Shown one piece after another: positions 45,107-59,011 of a DNA stretch of 64,000 nt. This DNA comes from Synaphobranchus kaupii (lineage: Eukaryota > Chordata > Actinopteri > Anguilliformes > Synaphobranchidae). Each line of letters opens with the position of its first letter. Position 1 is the stretch's first letter. The position numbers and the translations under genes are program-made. The notes under the pieces are model-generated. The model searched no databases, had not been told where the DNA came from, and saw only the letters and a list, made by a program, of their open reading frames with translations. The stretch is taken from assembly GCA_029718625.1 (NCBI GenBank), contig CM056385.1, positions 27,726,960 through 27,790,959 on the forward strand. Direction: 5' to 3'.

Positions 45107-46184
45107 CCTGAGCAATGTTGGTGGTCCCCAAGGGTGGGGGAGTGGTATGGATGCGGTGGTCCCCAAGGGTGGGGGAGTTGTATGAATGGGGTGTGAATGA
45201 AGGGGAAGTGGCGGTTGTGGCCCCCCCTGAAAGTTGGAAGCAAAACACAGGGGGTTATGCAACTTTTTTGGAACACAAACTTTTTGGCTGTAAGGCGAAA
45301 AAGTTGAGAATTCGGCCAGGCCCCACCCTCCATTAGTGCATTACTACAGACAGTATCACATACAACTATAATCAAATGAGTTTGTTTTAGTTAAAACAAA
45401 TTGATTTGATTGCATAGAAGTATGTAAGACTGTAAGTAATAATACACTAATCTACACCAAATGTGGTGCATAAAAACAAAAAGAAAGCAAAACTCATACT
45501 TACACAGCTCCTCCGTCTGGGGACTTCCTGCTTCTCCTCCGCATGGTCAGCTCATCTGTTAGACGCCCACAGTGCTTCCCTGATGCATATGCCTTGGTGC
45601 TGGGTAGCGTACCTATGGATTGGATTTCAGGACACGGTACTGGTACACACACTGGGCTGAATGACAAATGTCTTGGGACTTAGGTCGAGCATATGAGCAA
45701 CACAGAGCTCTTAGGACGGCACAGATTTCAGAGGTTTTGGGTCATGGATCCACCCAGGGCAGATTCCAGACGGTCTTAAGGCTTGTTGCAGCTGCTGGTC
45801 GCACTCTGAGGCCTTAAGACTTGTATCTGCCGTAAATTCTCGAGACCTGTAACGGGCCTAGTTCTTGACATGGATTCTGATACTACAATTCACAAGTGTT
45901 GAGATATGAACCAGGCCAAAGTCGTGACAACGAGGCCCTGGGACCTGAGTATGAGACATAAAGTATACATACCACTGCACCTGGGACACCGGCACACTTC
46001 AGAAGGTACGCACTGGGTTTGCACACAGATAAACCGGGGCCACAATTGCTTGCGGGGCTGCAGAAAAGCTGGAGTGAAAAAGAGAGGTTGAAACATGTTT
46101 AAAATCACCAATATCTGTTAGAATAAATTATGCGGGAAAACACATGAGAAGCTGTGACTTGGATTATTATTTCTTCATATATTT

Positions 46185-46583
46185 ATAAATATGCACAGTG
46201 AAAATGGTGATGGTTAAATCCCCCCATGAAGTTTAATTAGAGTTTGAAGTTGGCCATCTCATGTCCTTGTATATAACAGTACTACCACATTTTGACCACA
46301 AGATGGTGCCATTTTAACAAATAGTTGAAATGGCACCATCTTGTGGTCAAAATGTGGTAGTACTATATGTGATATACATCTCATATCCTTGTATTTCACA
46401 CAGTACTACCACATTTTGACCACAAGATGGTGCCATTTCAACTATCTCTTAAAATGGCACCATCTTGTGGTCAAAATGTGGTAGTACTGTGTGAAATACA
46501 AGGATATGAGATGGCCAACTTCAAACTCTAATTAAACTTCATGGGGGGGTTTTAACGTCACCATTTTCACTGTGCATATTTAT
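46185..46583. repeat. 399-bp compound palindrome, copy 2
   Basis: Same double-palindrome architecture as the 40646-41044 element, with no visible change in arm pairing. Confidence 0.92.
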
Positions 46584-47912
46584 GAAAGGATGTGCAAACT
46601 TTCTATAGCCAGTATGTACTTACATAGGACCACATGTACTTATAAATCTGAAATATTTTGACATCTGGAATAACACCTGATATGACAGAAAAATACAAAA
46701 ATAAAACAGCCAAGGCAGAAAGCTAGCTATTGCTGCTGTTAACTAAAGTGGATCATCGTAAACTTGATTACTAACCTAGTTATATAAATCTGAGGGACAG
46801 TCATAAAAAGCAAACATATCTATCATCATATTTAGTGAGCTAGACTGATAGTGGCTTATGAGAAAGAATGAATAAAGCATCTTGCTCCAGACAAGAAGTC
46901 CATGCAGTCGAGTCAAGGTAAATGTATTCATAGGTGTGGAAAAAACTCAACATCCATACCATTGTTACTGTAATTGTAAATTATGAGTGTTTAAATTGGA
47001 AGTTACGCAGTGTTGCATTTTACTAGTGAACTTACTCAAAATAATCCGATTTTTTTTTCTAGGTTTAAATAATTTGACAGATAACTAGCAACACGATACA
47101 TGTATAATGGAGTATAATGTTACTTTGTAAATGGTAACCATATAAAAAGACTTTCGGTATATTTAGCAACGTGACAAGCCATACAACATTAGCTAACACA
47201 TTAGCGGGGCGGGGGGCGCGTCAAGTTGCATGCCTGCTTAAACGATCTTGCCAACATTAGCTGGCTTGTTTATTCAATGGTCCCTGTCTAGCTAGTGTTC
47301 TCTACAAAGCCAGCTAACTAGTTCAATTTATCGATGCAAGCTTTGTTAAATATATGGATATATAATTAGGTATCACACGCGAAGCATACGAAGTGCTATT
47401 TTCAAAAGTTGGAGTTAGCTGGTAGACATTACATAGTTAACTTTGTCTTGCTACAAAATAAGTAATTACCTTTCTGTAGCACTGTACGGTGGAAGAATGT
47501 TTACGAGTCGCAGATGTACACCACATGGCCTTTCGTCAATGGTTTATTCGGGAAATGAAGTCAAAGGTCTCGTCAGCTTCAGTAATCGCGTCTTGTTATT
47601 GACAACATAGCTATCCCATAAGCGCTTTCAAAAAACATAAACATTGCGTCACGGTTGATCAAACCATATTAACTGGAGTTTCATTTTGGCTGTGTCCGAA
47701 TACGACCCCTACACACTTTTGGGTACGCATATTTGAGTCCACTTCGTCAAAAAGCTTTTGAGTGTGCGATTTTTCTCACAAATGGGGGCACTTAAATTAC
47801 CAAAAACGAACCCCTTATTTCCGGGGTGTTGTTGAGGGAGTTCAGGAGCACACTCACCTGCAGAATTGTGCACTCATCCAACAATTTCAGCAAGTAAGGC
47901 GGAAGTAAAAAC

Positions 47913-50900
47913 GTAATATACATAGAGCGTTTATTCGCATAACTATGGCAGAGATTCTGACTATGGTACAAGAGTGAGTCATATCCACAAAACTATATAC
48001 TATATATCAGTTAATATTCCTGATATTTAAGCAGTTGATTCCTATTCGATCGTATGTTGCTATCAGCTAATTTAGCAGCTTAGCAAGCAGTTCTGTAGGC
48101 TATCGTGCTGTGTGTGTTAACGTTAATAAACTTTTAGCGCAAAACTGTGTTGTCCATATGACTTTGAATGTATGGTTTGAATGTTTGAAGGCAAAGATTG
48201 CAGTGAACAATGTTGGAAATTGAAATTGTGATTAGGCTACTTTTGAATAGGAGAGTGGGCTGTCCATTCTCCTTATTCATTTTTTATTCATGTTTATTCA
48301 GTCAGGGGGAAGCGTAGAAGGTGACAGATAGAGATGTTACAGTGCAGAAAGTGTATTGGTGAACACCTCCCAGATAGCAAGCGAACGTTGAATCGACGTA
48401 GATTCAATGTGGAATTCCGACGTTGATTCAACATCAATTTGCTCATCGAGATCACGTTGTCAGAATACCGACAAATATTGAATAATCAAGGTTAAATATT
48501 TACATGATATTTAAAAGTTTTAATGTTTGTTGCCATCACTGACTCACTCCATTAGCTTTCAACGTGATTTCGATGAGCAAATTGATGTTGAATCCACGTC
48601 GATTCAACGTTCGCTTGCTATCTGGGTAATTAAAGGGAGAAAGTTGCGCACCTCTACTGGGGAACGGGGATGAGTGCAGACACCAACCATACAGCATGGA
48701 GAGTGTATTCTTAATACCTGCACCTTGCAGACAGATATGCAGTGCGGCAGTGTAGTATAATGGTTAAGGAACTGGCCTTGTAACCGAAAGGTTGCAGGTT
48801 CGATTCCCCGGTTGGACACTGCCGTTGTACCCTTGAGCAAGGTACTTAACCTGAATCGCTTCAGTATATATCCAGCTGTCTGAATGGATAATATGTAAAA
48901 AAATAAAAAAATAAAATGTAAGTCACTCTGGATAAGAGCATCTGCTAAATGCCTATAATGTAATTAAGGGAGGTTGTAAATTAATGATGAATGGTCTCCT
49001 CCGCATTCATTAAAGAGTGATTTTGAATTAAAAAAATATTATGTTCAAACTTTATTTGCATAGCCACCAGAGCGTGTGAGCGGAGTTGAGCGAAACACTA
49101 GTTTTGAATCAAATTATTTCAATAATCTGGACAGCTCATGCTATTTCTTCACCACAACAGGAAAAGATGATAGCCGATAGCCTAAACGAATGCGATTGTT
49201 ACCAATATTCAACAAAGGGATTAGTATCCACAAATTATGGAAAGTTTCTATTTTAGATTTATATAACAAGGAATGCAACAAAAATACTCAAATGTGTGTG
49301 TAATGCACACGTTGCCTAAAGAAAAATTGTGATTGAAATTGTGATTACTATGCTATAGGAAATTTCATACATAGGTTAGTTTGTGCATTGTTAATTGGAA
49401 ACGCGAACACAGAAAGGTTTGCTGTCGGTTACTGCATCCGAATGCAGCTCGTTTTCGTTCGTTTTCCAACCGTGTTGGGGGGGGGGGGGGGGGGGGGGGG
49501 AATTCCCGAAAATCCCCCGTTTGGGGGAATTATTAAATAATTTTTTTCTGAAATCTGGTAGCCCTGAAAATGTATCCTTCAAAGTCCCCCATTAAATGAA
49601 ACAAAAGTTTTCACAAAGTAGCTTACATATGTTATGCTGTTGGTTTATAATTTGCCTCCTTGTCTACTTTGTGTTCATTATGTTCATATGGTTAGCTAAC
49701 ATGCATACACATTCTCATTAAATATTTCAGATTACCCACAGTGCAGTTTGTGTGTTATAAAATGAAGAGACATTTTATCAGCAGCCATACCACCATGCAA
49801 TCTGCTCCTGCTGAATGGCAAAAGCTAAGCAGGTGTGGGCTTGGTTAGTACTCAGATGGGAGACCTAAGTTGTGGCTGGAAGTGATGTTGGTGGGCCAGT
49901 AGAGGGCAATCCTCTCTTTAGTCAAATCTTCCCTTTGGTCAAATATGCCCCAATAGAGTGATCACCCTCAAACACATCAAGGCCACTGTGGCATAACGGT
50001 AGAGTCTTGGACTCTGGAAGGTGAGCTTGAGGGTTCAAACCTCATTCTTTATCTTTATTCCTCATATTTTTATGATCTCAGCTTCTTCACTCCACTTCAG
50101 AGCTCACAAAACAGCTAAGGATACTTTGGCACAACGGTATTGTCTTTGTCTGTGGACACAGCACTTCAGGGTTCAAACCTCACTCTTCACCTACATTTCT
50201 GTGGTCTCATTTTCTGTCCAAGATTGTGGCGAGAATTCAATTAAATTCAATAAACTTTAATTGTCCCCGTAGGGCAATTGAAATGGCAGCAAAAGCACAT
50301 AGGTACATAAAGGTATAAAAAACAACAGAAGGGACAGGCTTTTTGAATGTTCTTTCTCCTCTCTTTTTGCATCTTCATGAATTCACTGCAGGAAAACCCA
50401 ACAAAGAAGTGCAAGTTACAGTGGCTCAAAGGAACGGTTCTGGTTTAGCAACGCCAAGGACGGGGGTTCAATCCCCATTCAGGTTTGCACAACTTTTGTC
50501 CATTGTACCATTGTACCATTGTGCCATTTAAGTTTGTAGAAAAACAAAACACAAATGCAAAGGACTCCGTGGCGTAGGAGGTTGGACCGCACTTCACGTG
50601 GGTCGATGTTGCCGGTTCGATTCCCCGAGTGCCACACCTGAGCAATGTTGGTGGTCCCCAAGGGTGGGGGAGTGGTATGGATGCGGTGGTCCCCAAGGGT
50701 GGGGGAGTTGTATGAATGGGGTATGAATGGGGTGTGAATGAAGGGGAAGTGGCGGTTGTGGCCCCCCCCTGAAAGTTGGAAGCAAAACACAGGGGGTTAT
50801 GCAACTTTTTTGGAACACAAACTTTTTGGCTGTAAGGCGAAAAAGTTGAGAATTCGGCCAGGCCCCACCCTCCATTAGTGCATTACTACAGACAGTATCA

Positions 50901-53452
50901 CATACAACTATAATCAAATGAGTTTGTTTTAGTTAAAACAAATTGATTTGATTGCATAGAAGTATGTAAGACTGTAAGTAGTAATACACTAATCTACACC
51001 AAATGTGGTGCATAAAAACAAAAAGAAAGCAAAACTCATACTTACACAGCTCCTCCGTCTGGGGACTTCCTGCTTCTCCTCCGCATGGTCAGCTCATCTG
51101 TTAGACGCCCACAGTGCTTCCCTGATGCATATGCCTTGGTGCTGGGTAGCGTACCTATGGATTGGATTTCAGGACACGGTACTGGTACACACACTGGGCT
51201 GAATGACAAATGTCTTGGGACTTAGGTCGAGCATATGAGCAACACAGAGCTCTTAGGACGGCACAGATTTCAGAGGTTTTGGGTCATGGATCCACCCAGG
51301 GCAGATTCCAGACGGTCTTAAGGCTTGTTGCAGCTGCTGGTCGCACTCTGAGGCCTTAAGACTTGTATCTGCCGTAAATTCTCGAGACCTGTAACGGGCC
51401 TAGTTCTTGACATGGATTCTGATACTACAATTCACAAGTGTTGAGATATGAACCAGGCCAAAGTCGTGACAACGAGGCCCTGGGACCTGAGTATGAGACA
51501 TAAAGTATACATACCACTGCACCTGGGACACCGGCACACTTCAGAAGGTACGCACTGGGTTTGCACACAGATAAACCGGGGCCACAATTGCTTGCGGGGC
51601 TGCAGAAAAGCTGGAGTGAAAAAGAGAGGTTGAAACATGTTTAAAATCACCAATATCTGTTAGAATAAATTATGCGGGAAAACACATGAGAAGCTGTGAC
51701 TTGGATTATTATTTCTTCATATATTTATAAATATGCACAGTGAAAATGGTGATGGTTAAATCCCCCCATGAAGTTTAATTAGAGTTTGAAGTTGGCCATC
51801 TCATGTCCTTGTATATAACAGTACTACCACATTTTGACCACAAGATGGTGCCATTTTAACAAATAGTTGAAATGGCACCATCTTGTGGTCAAAATGTGGT
51901 AGTACTATATGTGATATACATCTCATATCCTTGTATTTCACACAGTACTACCACATTTTGACCACAAGATGGTGCCATTTCAACTATCTCTTAAAATGGC
52001 ACCATCTTGTGGTCAAAATGTGGTAGTACTGTGTGAAATACAAGGATATGAGATGGCCAACTTCAAACTCTAATTAAACTTCATGGGGGGGTTTTAACGT
52101 CACCATTTTCACTGTGCATATTTATGAAAGGATGTGCAAACTTTCTATAGCCAGTATGTACTTACATAGGACCACATGTACTTATAAATCTGAAATATTT
52201 TGACATCTGGAATAACACCTGATATGACAGAAAAATACAAAAATAAAACAGCCAAGGCAGAAAGCTAGCTATTGCTGCTGTTAACTAAAGTGGATCATCG
52301 TAAACTTGATTACTAACCTAGTTATATAAATCTGAGGGACAGTCATAAAAAGCAAACATATCTATCATCATATTTAGTGAGCTAGACTGATAGTGGCTTA
52401 TGAGAAAGAATGAATAAAGCATCTTGCTCCAGACAAGAAGTCCATGCAGTCGAGTCAAGGTAAATGTATTCATAGGTGTGGAAAAAACTCAACATCCATA
52501 CCATTGTTACTGTAATTGTAAATTATGAGTGTTTAAATTGGAAGTTACGCAGTGTTGCATTTTACTAGTGAACTTACTCAAAATAATCCGATTTTTTTTT
52601 CTAGGTTTAAATAATTTGACAGATAACTAGCAACACGATACATGTATAATGGAGTATAATGTTACTTTGTAAATGGTAACCATATAAAAAGACTTTCGGT
52701 ATATTTAGCAACGTGACAAGCCATACAACATTAGCTAACACATTAGCGGGGCGGGGGCGCGTCAAGTTGCATGCCTGCTTAAACGATCTTGCCAACATTA
52801 GCTGGCTTGTTTATTCAATGGTCCCTGTCTAGCTAGTGTTCTCTACAAAGCCAGCTAACTAGTTCAATTTATCGATGCAAGCTTTGTTAAATATATGGAT
52901 ATATAATTAGGTATCACACGCGAAGCATACGAAGTGCTATTTTCAAAAGTTGGAGTTAGCTGGTAGACATTACATAGTTAACTTTGTCTTGCTACAAAAT
53001 AAGTAATTACCTTTCTGTAGCACTGTACGGTGGAAGAATGTTTACGAGTCGCAGATGTACACCACATGGCCTTTCGTCAATGGTTTATTCGGGAAATGAA
53101 GTCAAAGGTCTCGTCAGCTTCAGTAATCGCGTCTTGTTATTGACAACATAGCTATCCCATAAGCGCTTTCAAAAAACATAAACATTGCGTCACGGTTGAT
53201 CAAACCATATTAACTGGAGTTTCATTTTGGCTGTGTCCGAATACGACCCCTACACACTTTTGGGTACGCATATTTGAGTCCACTTCGTCAAAAAGCTTTT
53301 GAGTGTGCGATTTTTCTCACAAATGGGGGCACTTAAATTACCAAAACGAACCCCTTATTTCCGGGGTGTTGTTGAGGGAGTTCAGGAGCACACTCACCTG
53401 CAGAATTGTGCACTCATCCAACAATTTCAGCAAGTAAGGCGGAAGTAAAAAC
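47913..53452. repeat. 5.54-kb macrosatellite, copy 3
   Basis: Full 5,540-bp unit. Module positions: possible first exon 47945, TIR element 48369-48626, SINE 48741-48965, poly-G 49477-49500, 5S-like 49781-49910, tRNA-like cluster 49981-50636, palindrome 51727-52125. Confidence 0.95.
51727..52125. repeat. 399-bp compound palindrome, copy 3
   Basis: Same four-module inverted arrangement as in the other copies. Confidence 0.92.
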
Positions 53453-56400
53453 GTAATATACATAGAGCGTTTATTCGCATAACTATGGCAGAGATTCTGA
53501 CTATGGTACAAGAGTGAGTCATATCCACAAAACTATATACTATATATCAGTTAATATTCCTGATATTTAAGCAGTTGATTCCTATTCGATCGTATGTTGC
53601 TATCAGCTAATTTAGCAGCTTAGCAAGCAGTTCTGTAGGCTATCGTGCTGTGTGTGTTAACGTTAATAAACTTTTAGCGCAAAACTGTGTTGTCCATATG
53701 ACTTTGAATGTATGGTTTGAATGTTTGAAGGCAAAGATTGCAGTGAACAATGTTGGAAATTGAAATTGTGATTAGGCTACTTTTGAATAGGAGAGTGGGC
53801 TGTCCATTCTCCTTATTCATTTTTTATTCATGTTTATTCAGTCAGGGGGAAGCGTAGAAGGTGACAGATAGAGATGTTACAGTGCAGAAAGTGTATTGGT
53901 GAACACCTCCCAGATAGCAAGCGAACGTTGAATCGACGTAGATTCAATGTGGAATTCCGACGTTGATTCAACATCAATTTGCTCATCGAGATCACGTTGT
54001 CAGAATACCGACAAATATTGAATAATCAAGGTTAAATATTTACATGATATTTAAAAGTTTTAATGTTTGTTGCCATCACTGACTCACTCCATTAGCTTTC
54101 AACGTGATTTCGATGAGCAAATTGATGTTGAATCCACGTCGATTCAACGTTCGCTTGCTATCTGGGTAATTAAAGGGAGAAAGTTGCGCACCTCTACTGG
54201 GGAACGGGGATGAGTGCAGACACCAACCATACAGCATGGAGAGTGTATTCTTAATACCTGCACCTTGCAGACAGATATGCAGTGCGGCAGTGTAGTATAA
54301 TGGTTAAGGAACTGGCCTTGTAACCGAAAGGTTGCAGGTTCGATTCCCCGGTTGGACACTGCCGTTGTACCCTTGAGCAAGGTACTTAACCTGAATCGCT
54401 TCAGTATATATCCAGCTGTCTGAATGGATAATATGTAAAAAAATAAAAAAATAAAATAAAATGTAAGTCACTCTGGATAAGAGCATCTGCTAAATGCCTA
54501 TAATGTAATTAAGGGAGGTTGTAAATTAATGATGAATGGTCTCCTCCGCATTCATTAAAGAGTGATTTTGAATTAAAAAAATATTATGTTCAAACTTTAT
54601 TTGCATAGCCACCAGAGCGTGTGAGCGGAGTTGAGCGAAACACTAGTTTTGAATCAAATTATTTCAATAATCTGGACAGCTCATGCTATTTCTTCACCAC
54701 AACAGGAAAAGATGATAGCCGATAGCCTAAACGAATGCGATTGTTACCAATATTCAACAAAGGGATTAGTATCCACAAATTATGGAAAGTTTCTATTTTA
54801 GATTTATATAACAAGGAATGCAACAAAAATACTCAAATGTGTGTGTAATGCACACGTTGCCTAAAGAAAAATTGTGATTGAAATTGTGATTACTATGCTA
54901 TAGGAAATTTCATACATAGGTTAGTTTGTGCATTGTTAATTGGAAACGCGAACACAGAAAGGTTTGCTGTCGGTTACTGCATCCGAATGCAGCTCGTTTT
55001 CGTTCGTTTTCCAACCGTGTTGGGGGGGGGGGGGGGGGGATTCCCGAAAATCCCCCGTTTGGGGGAATTATTAAATAATTTTTTTCTGAAATCTGGCAGC
55101 CCTGAAAATGTATCCTTCAAAGTCCCCCATTAAATGAAACAAAAGTTTTCACAAAGTAGCTTACATATGTTATGCTGTTGGTTTATAATTTGCCTCCTTG
55201 TCTACTTTGTGTTCATTATGTTCATATGGTTAGCTAACATGCATACACATTCTCATTAAATATTTCAGATTACCCACAGTGCAGTTTGTGTGTTATAAAA
55301 TGAAGAGACATTTTATCAGCAGCCATACCACCATGCAATCTGCTCCTGCTGAATGGCAAAAGCTAAGCAGGTGTGGGCTTGGTTAGTACTCAGATGGGAG
55401 ACCTAAGTTGTGGCTGGAAGTGATGTTGGTGGGCCAGTAGAGGGCAATCCTCTCTTTAGTCAAATCTTCCCTTTGGTCAAATATGCCCCAATAGAGTGAT
55501 CACCCTCAAACACATCAAGGCCACTGTGGCATAACGGTAGAGTCTTGGACTCTGGAAGGTGAGCTTGAGGGTTCAAACCTCATTCTTTATCTTTATTCCT
55601 CATATTTTTATGATCTCAGCTTCTTCACTCCACTTCAGAGCTCACAAAACAGCTAAGGATACTTTGGCACAACGGTATTGTCTTTGTCTGTGGACACAGC
55701 ACTTCAGGGTTCAAACCTCACTCTTCACCTACATTTCTGTGGTCTCATTTTCTGTCCAAGATTGTGGGCGAGAATTCAATTAAATTTCAATAAACTTTAA
55801 TTGTCCCCGTAGGGCAATTGAAATGGCAGCAAAAGCACATAGGTACATAAAGGTATAAAAAACAACAGAAGGGACAGGCTTTTTGAATGTTCTTTCTCCT
55901 CTCTTTTTGCATCTTCATGAATTCACTGCAGGAAAACCCAACAAAGAAGTGCAAGTTACAGTGGCTCAAAGGAACGGTTCTGGTTTAGCAACGCCAAGGA
56001 CGGGGGTTCAATCCCCATTCAGGTTTGCACAACTTTTGTCCATTGTACCATTGTACCATTGTGCCATTTAAGTTTGTAGAAAAACAAAACACAAATGCAA
56101 AGGACTCCGTGGCGTAGGAGGTTGGACCGCACTTCACGTGGGTCGATGTTGCCGGTTCGATTCCCCGAGTGCCACACCTGAGCAATGTTGGTGGTCCCCA
56201 AGGGTGGGGGAGTGGTATGGATGCGGGTGGTCCCCAAGGGTGGGGGGAGTTGTATGAATGGGGTATGAATGGGGTGTGAATGAAGGGGAAGTGGCGGTTG
56301 TGGCCCCCCCCTGAAAGTTGGAAGCAAAACACAGGGGGTTATGCAACTTTTTTTGGAACACAAACTTTTTGGCTGTAAGGCGAAAAAGTTGAGAATTCGG

Positions 56401-59011
56401 CCAGGCCCCACCCTCCATTAGTGCATTACTACAGACAGTATCACATACAACTATAATCAAATGAGTTTGTTTTAGTTAAAACAAATTGATTTGATTGCAT
56501 AGAAGTATGTAAGACTGTAAGTAGTAATACACTAATCTACACCAAATGTGGTGCATAAAAACAAAAAGAAAGCAAAACTCATACTTACACAGCTCCTCCG
56601 TCTGGGGACTTCCTGCTTCTCCTCCGCATGGTCAGCTCATCTGTTAGACGCCCACAGTGCTTCCCTGATGCATATGCCTTGGTGCTGGGTAGCGTACCTA
56701 TGGATTGGATTTCAGGACACGGTACTGGTACACACACTGGGCTGAATGACAAATGTCTTGGGACTTAGGTCGAGCATATGAGCAACACAGAGCTCTTAGG
56801 ACGGCACAGATTTCAGAGGTTTTGGGTCATGGATCCACCCAGGGCAGATTCCAGACGGTCTTAAGGCTTGTTGCAGCTGCTGGTCGCACTCTGAGGCCTT
56901 AAGACTTGTATCTGCCGTAAATTCTCGAGACCTGTAACGGGCCTAGTTCTTGACATGGATTCTGATACTACAATTCACAAGTGTTGAGATATGAACCAGG
57001 CCAAAGTCGTGACAACGAGGCCCTGGGACCTGAGTATGAGACATAAAGTATACAGTACCACTGCACCTGGGACACCGGCACACTTCAGAAGGTACGCACT
57101 GGGTTTGCACACAGATAAACCGGGGCCACAATTGCTTGCGGGGCTGCAGAAAAGCTGGAGTGAAAAAGAGAGGTTGAAACATGTTTAAAATCACCAATAT
57201 CTGTTAGAATAAATTTATGCGGGAAAACACATGAGAAGCTGTGACTTGGATTATTATTTCTTCATATATTTATAAATATGCACAGTGAAAATGGTGATGG
57301 TTAAATCCCCCCATGAAGTTTAATTAGAGTTTGAAGTTGGCCATCTCATGTCCTTAGTATATAACAGTACTACCACAATTTTGACCACAAGATGGTGCCA
57401 TTTTAACAAATAGTTGAAATGGCAACCATCTTGTGGTCAAAATGTGGTAGTACTATATGTGATATACATCTCATATCCTTGTATTTCACACAGTACTACC
57501 ACATTTTGACCACAAGATGGTGCCATTTCAACTATCTCTTAAAATGGCACCATCTTGTGGTCAAAATTGTGGTAGTACTGTGTGAAATACAAGGATATGA
57601 GATGGCCAACTTCAAACTCTAATTAAACTTCATGGGACTTCATGGGGGGGTTTTAACGTCACCATTTTCACTGTGCATATTTATGAAAGGATGTGCAAAC
57701 TTTCTATAGCCAGTATGTACTTACATAGGACCACATGTACTTATAAATCTGAAATATTTTGACATCTGGAATAACACCTGATATGACAGAAAAATACAAA
57801 AATAAAACAGCCAAGGCAGAAAGCTAGCTATTGCTGCTGTTAACTAAAGTGGATCATCGTAAACTTGATTACTAACCTAGTTATATAAATCTGAGGGACA
57901 GTCATAAAAAGCAAACATATCTATCATCATATTTAGTGAGCTAGACTGATAGTGGCTTATGAGAAAGAATGAATAAAGCATCTTGCTCCAGACAAGAAGT
58001 CCATGCAGTCGAGTCAAGGTAAATGTATTCATAGGTGTGGAAAAAACTCAACATCCATACCATTGTTACTGTAATTGTAAATTATGAGTGTTTAAATTGG
58101 AAGTTACGCAGTGTTGCATTTTACTAGTGAACTTACTCAAAATAATCCGATTTTTTTTTCTAGGTTTAAATAATTTGACAGATAACTAGCAACACGATAC
58201 ATGTATAATGGAGTATAATGTTACTTTGTAAATGGTAACCATATAAAAAGACTTTCGGTATATTTAGCAACGTGACAAGCCATACAACATTAGCTAACAC
58301 ATTAGCGGGGCGGGGGCGCGTCAAGTTGCATGCCTGCTTAAACGATCTTGCCAACATTAGCTGGCTTGTTTATTCAATGGTCCCTGTCTAGCTAGTGTTC
58401 TCTACAAAGCCAGCTAACTAGTTCAATTTATCGATGCAAGCTTTGTTAAATATATGGATATATAATTAGGTATCACACGCGAAGCATACGAAGTGCTATT
58501 TTCAAAAGTTGGAGTTAGCTGGTAGACATTACATAGTTAACTTTGTCTTGCTACAAAATAAGTAATTACCTTTCTGTAGCACTGTACGGTGGAAGAATGT
58601 TTACGAGTCGCAGATGTACACCACATGGCCTTTCGTCAATGGTTTATTCGGGAAATGAAGTCAAAGGTCTCGTCAGCTTCAGTAATCGCGTCTTGTTATT
58701 GACAACATAGCTATCCCATAAGCGCTTTCAAAAAACATAAACATTGCGTCACGATTGATCAAACCATATTAACTGGAGTTTCATTTTGGCTGTGTCCGAA
58801 TACGACCCCTACACACTTTTGGGTACGCATATTTGAGTCCACTTCGTCAAAAAGCTTTTGAGTGTGCGATTTTTCTCACAAATGGGGGCAGTTAAATTAC
58901 CAAAACGAACCCCTTATTTCCGGGGTGTTGTTGAGGGAGTTCAGGAGCACACTCACCTGCAGAATTGTGCACTCATCCAACAATTTCAGCAAGTAAGGCG
59001 GAAGTAAAAAC
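53453..59011. repeat. 5.56-kb macrosatellite, copy 4
   Basis: Full unit of 5,559 bp. Module positions: possible first exon 53485, TIR element 53909-54166, SINE 54281-54510, poly-G 55022-55039, 5S-like 55319-55448, tRNA-like cluster 55519-56176, palindrome 57272-57684. Its middle part (55,760-57,645) carries many one-base insertions not seen in the other copies. Confidence 0.95.
57272..57684. repeat. Compound palindrome, copy 4 (413 bp)
   Basis: Same structure, lengthened by single-base insertions (ACAATTTTGACC, GGCAACCATC, CAAAATTGTGG) and an 11-bp duplication of GGGACTTCATG at the right arm (about 57630). Confidence 0.9.

Larger units (their letters stand above)
42373..47912. repeat. 5.54-kb macrosatellite, copy 2
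   Basis: Full unit, 5,540 bp, near-identical to copies 3-5. Order: possible first exon (42405), TIR element (42829), tRNA SINE (43199), poly-G (43942), 5S-like module (44251), tRNA-like cluster (44451), VNTR (about 45117), an anonymous 1-kb segment, compound palindrome (46185), GC-box (about 47206) and promoter-like end. Confidence 0.95.
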
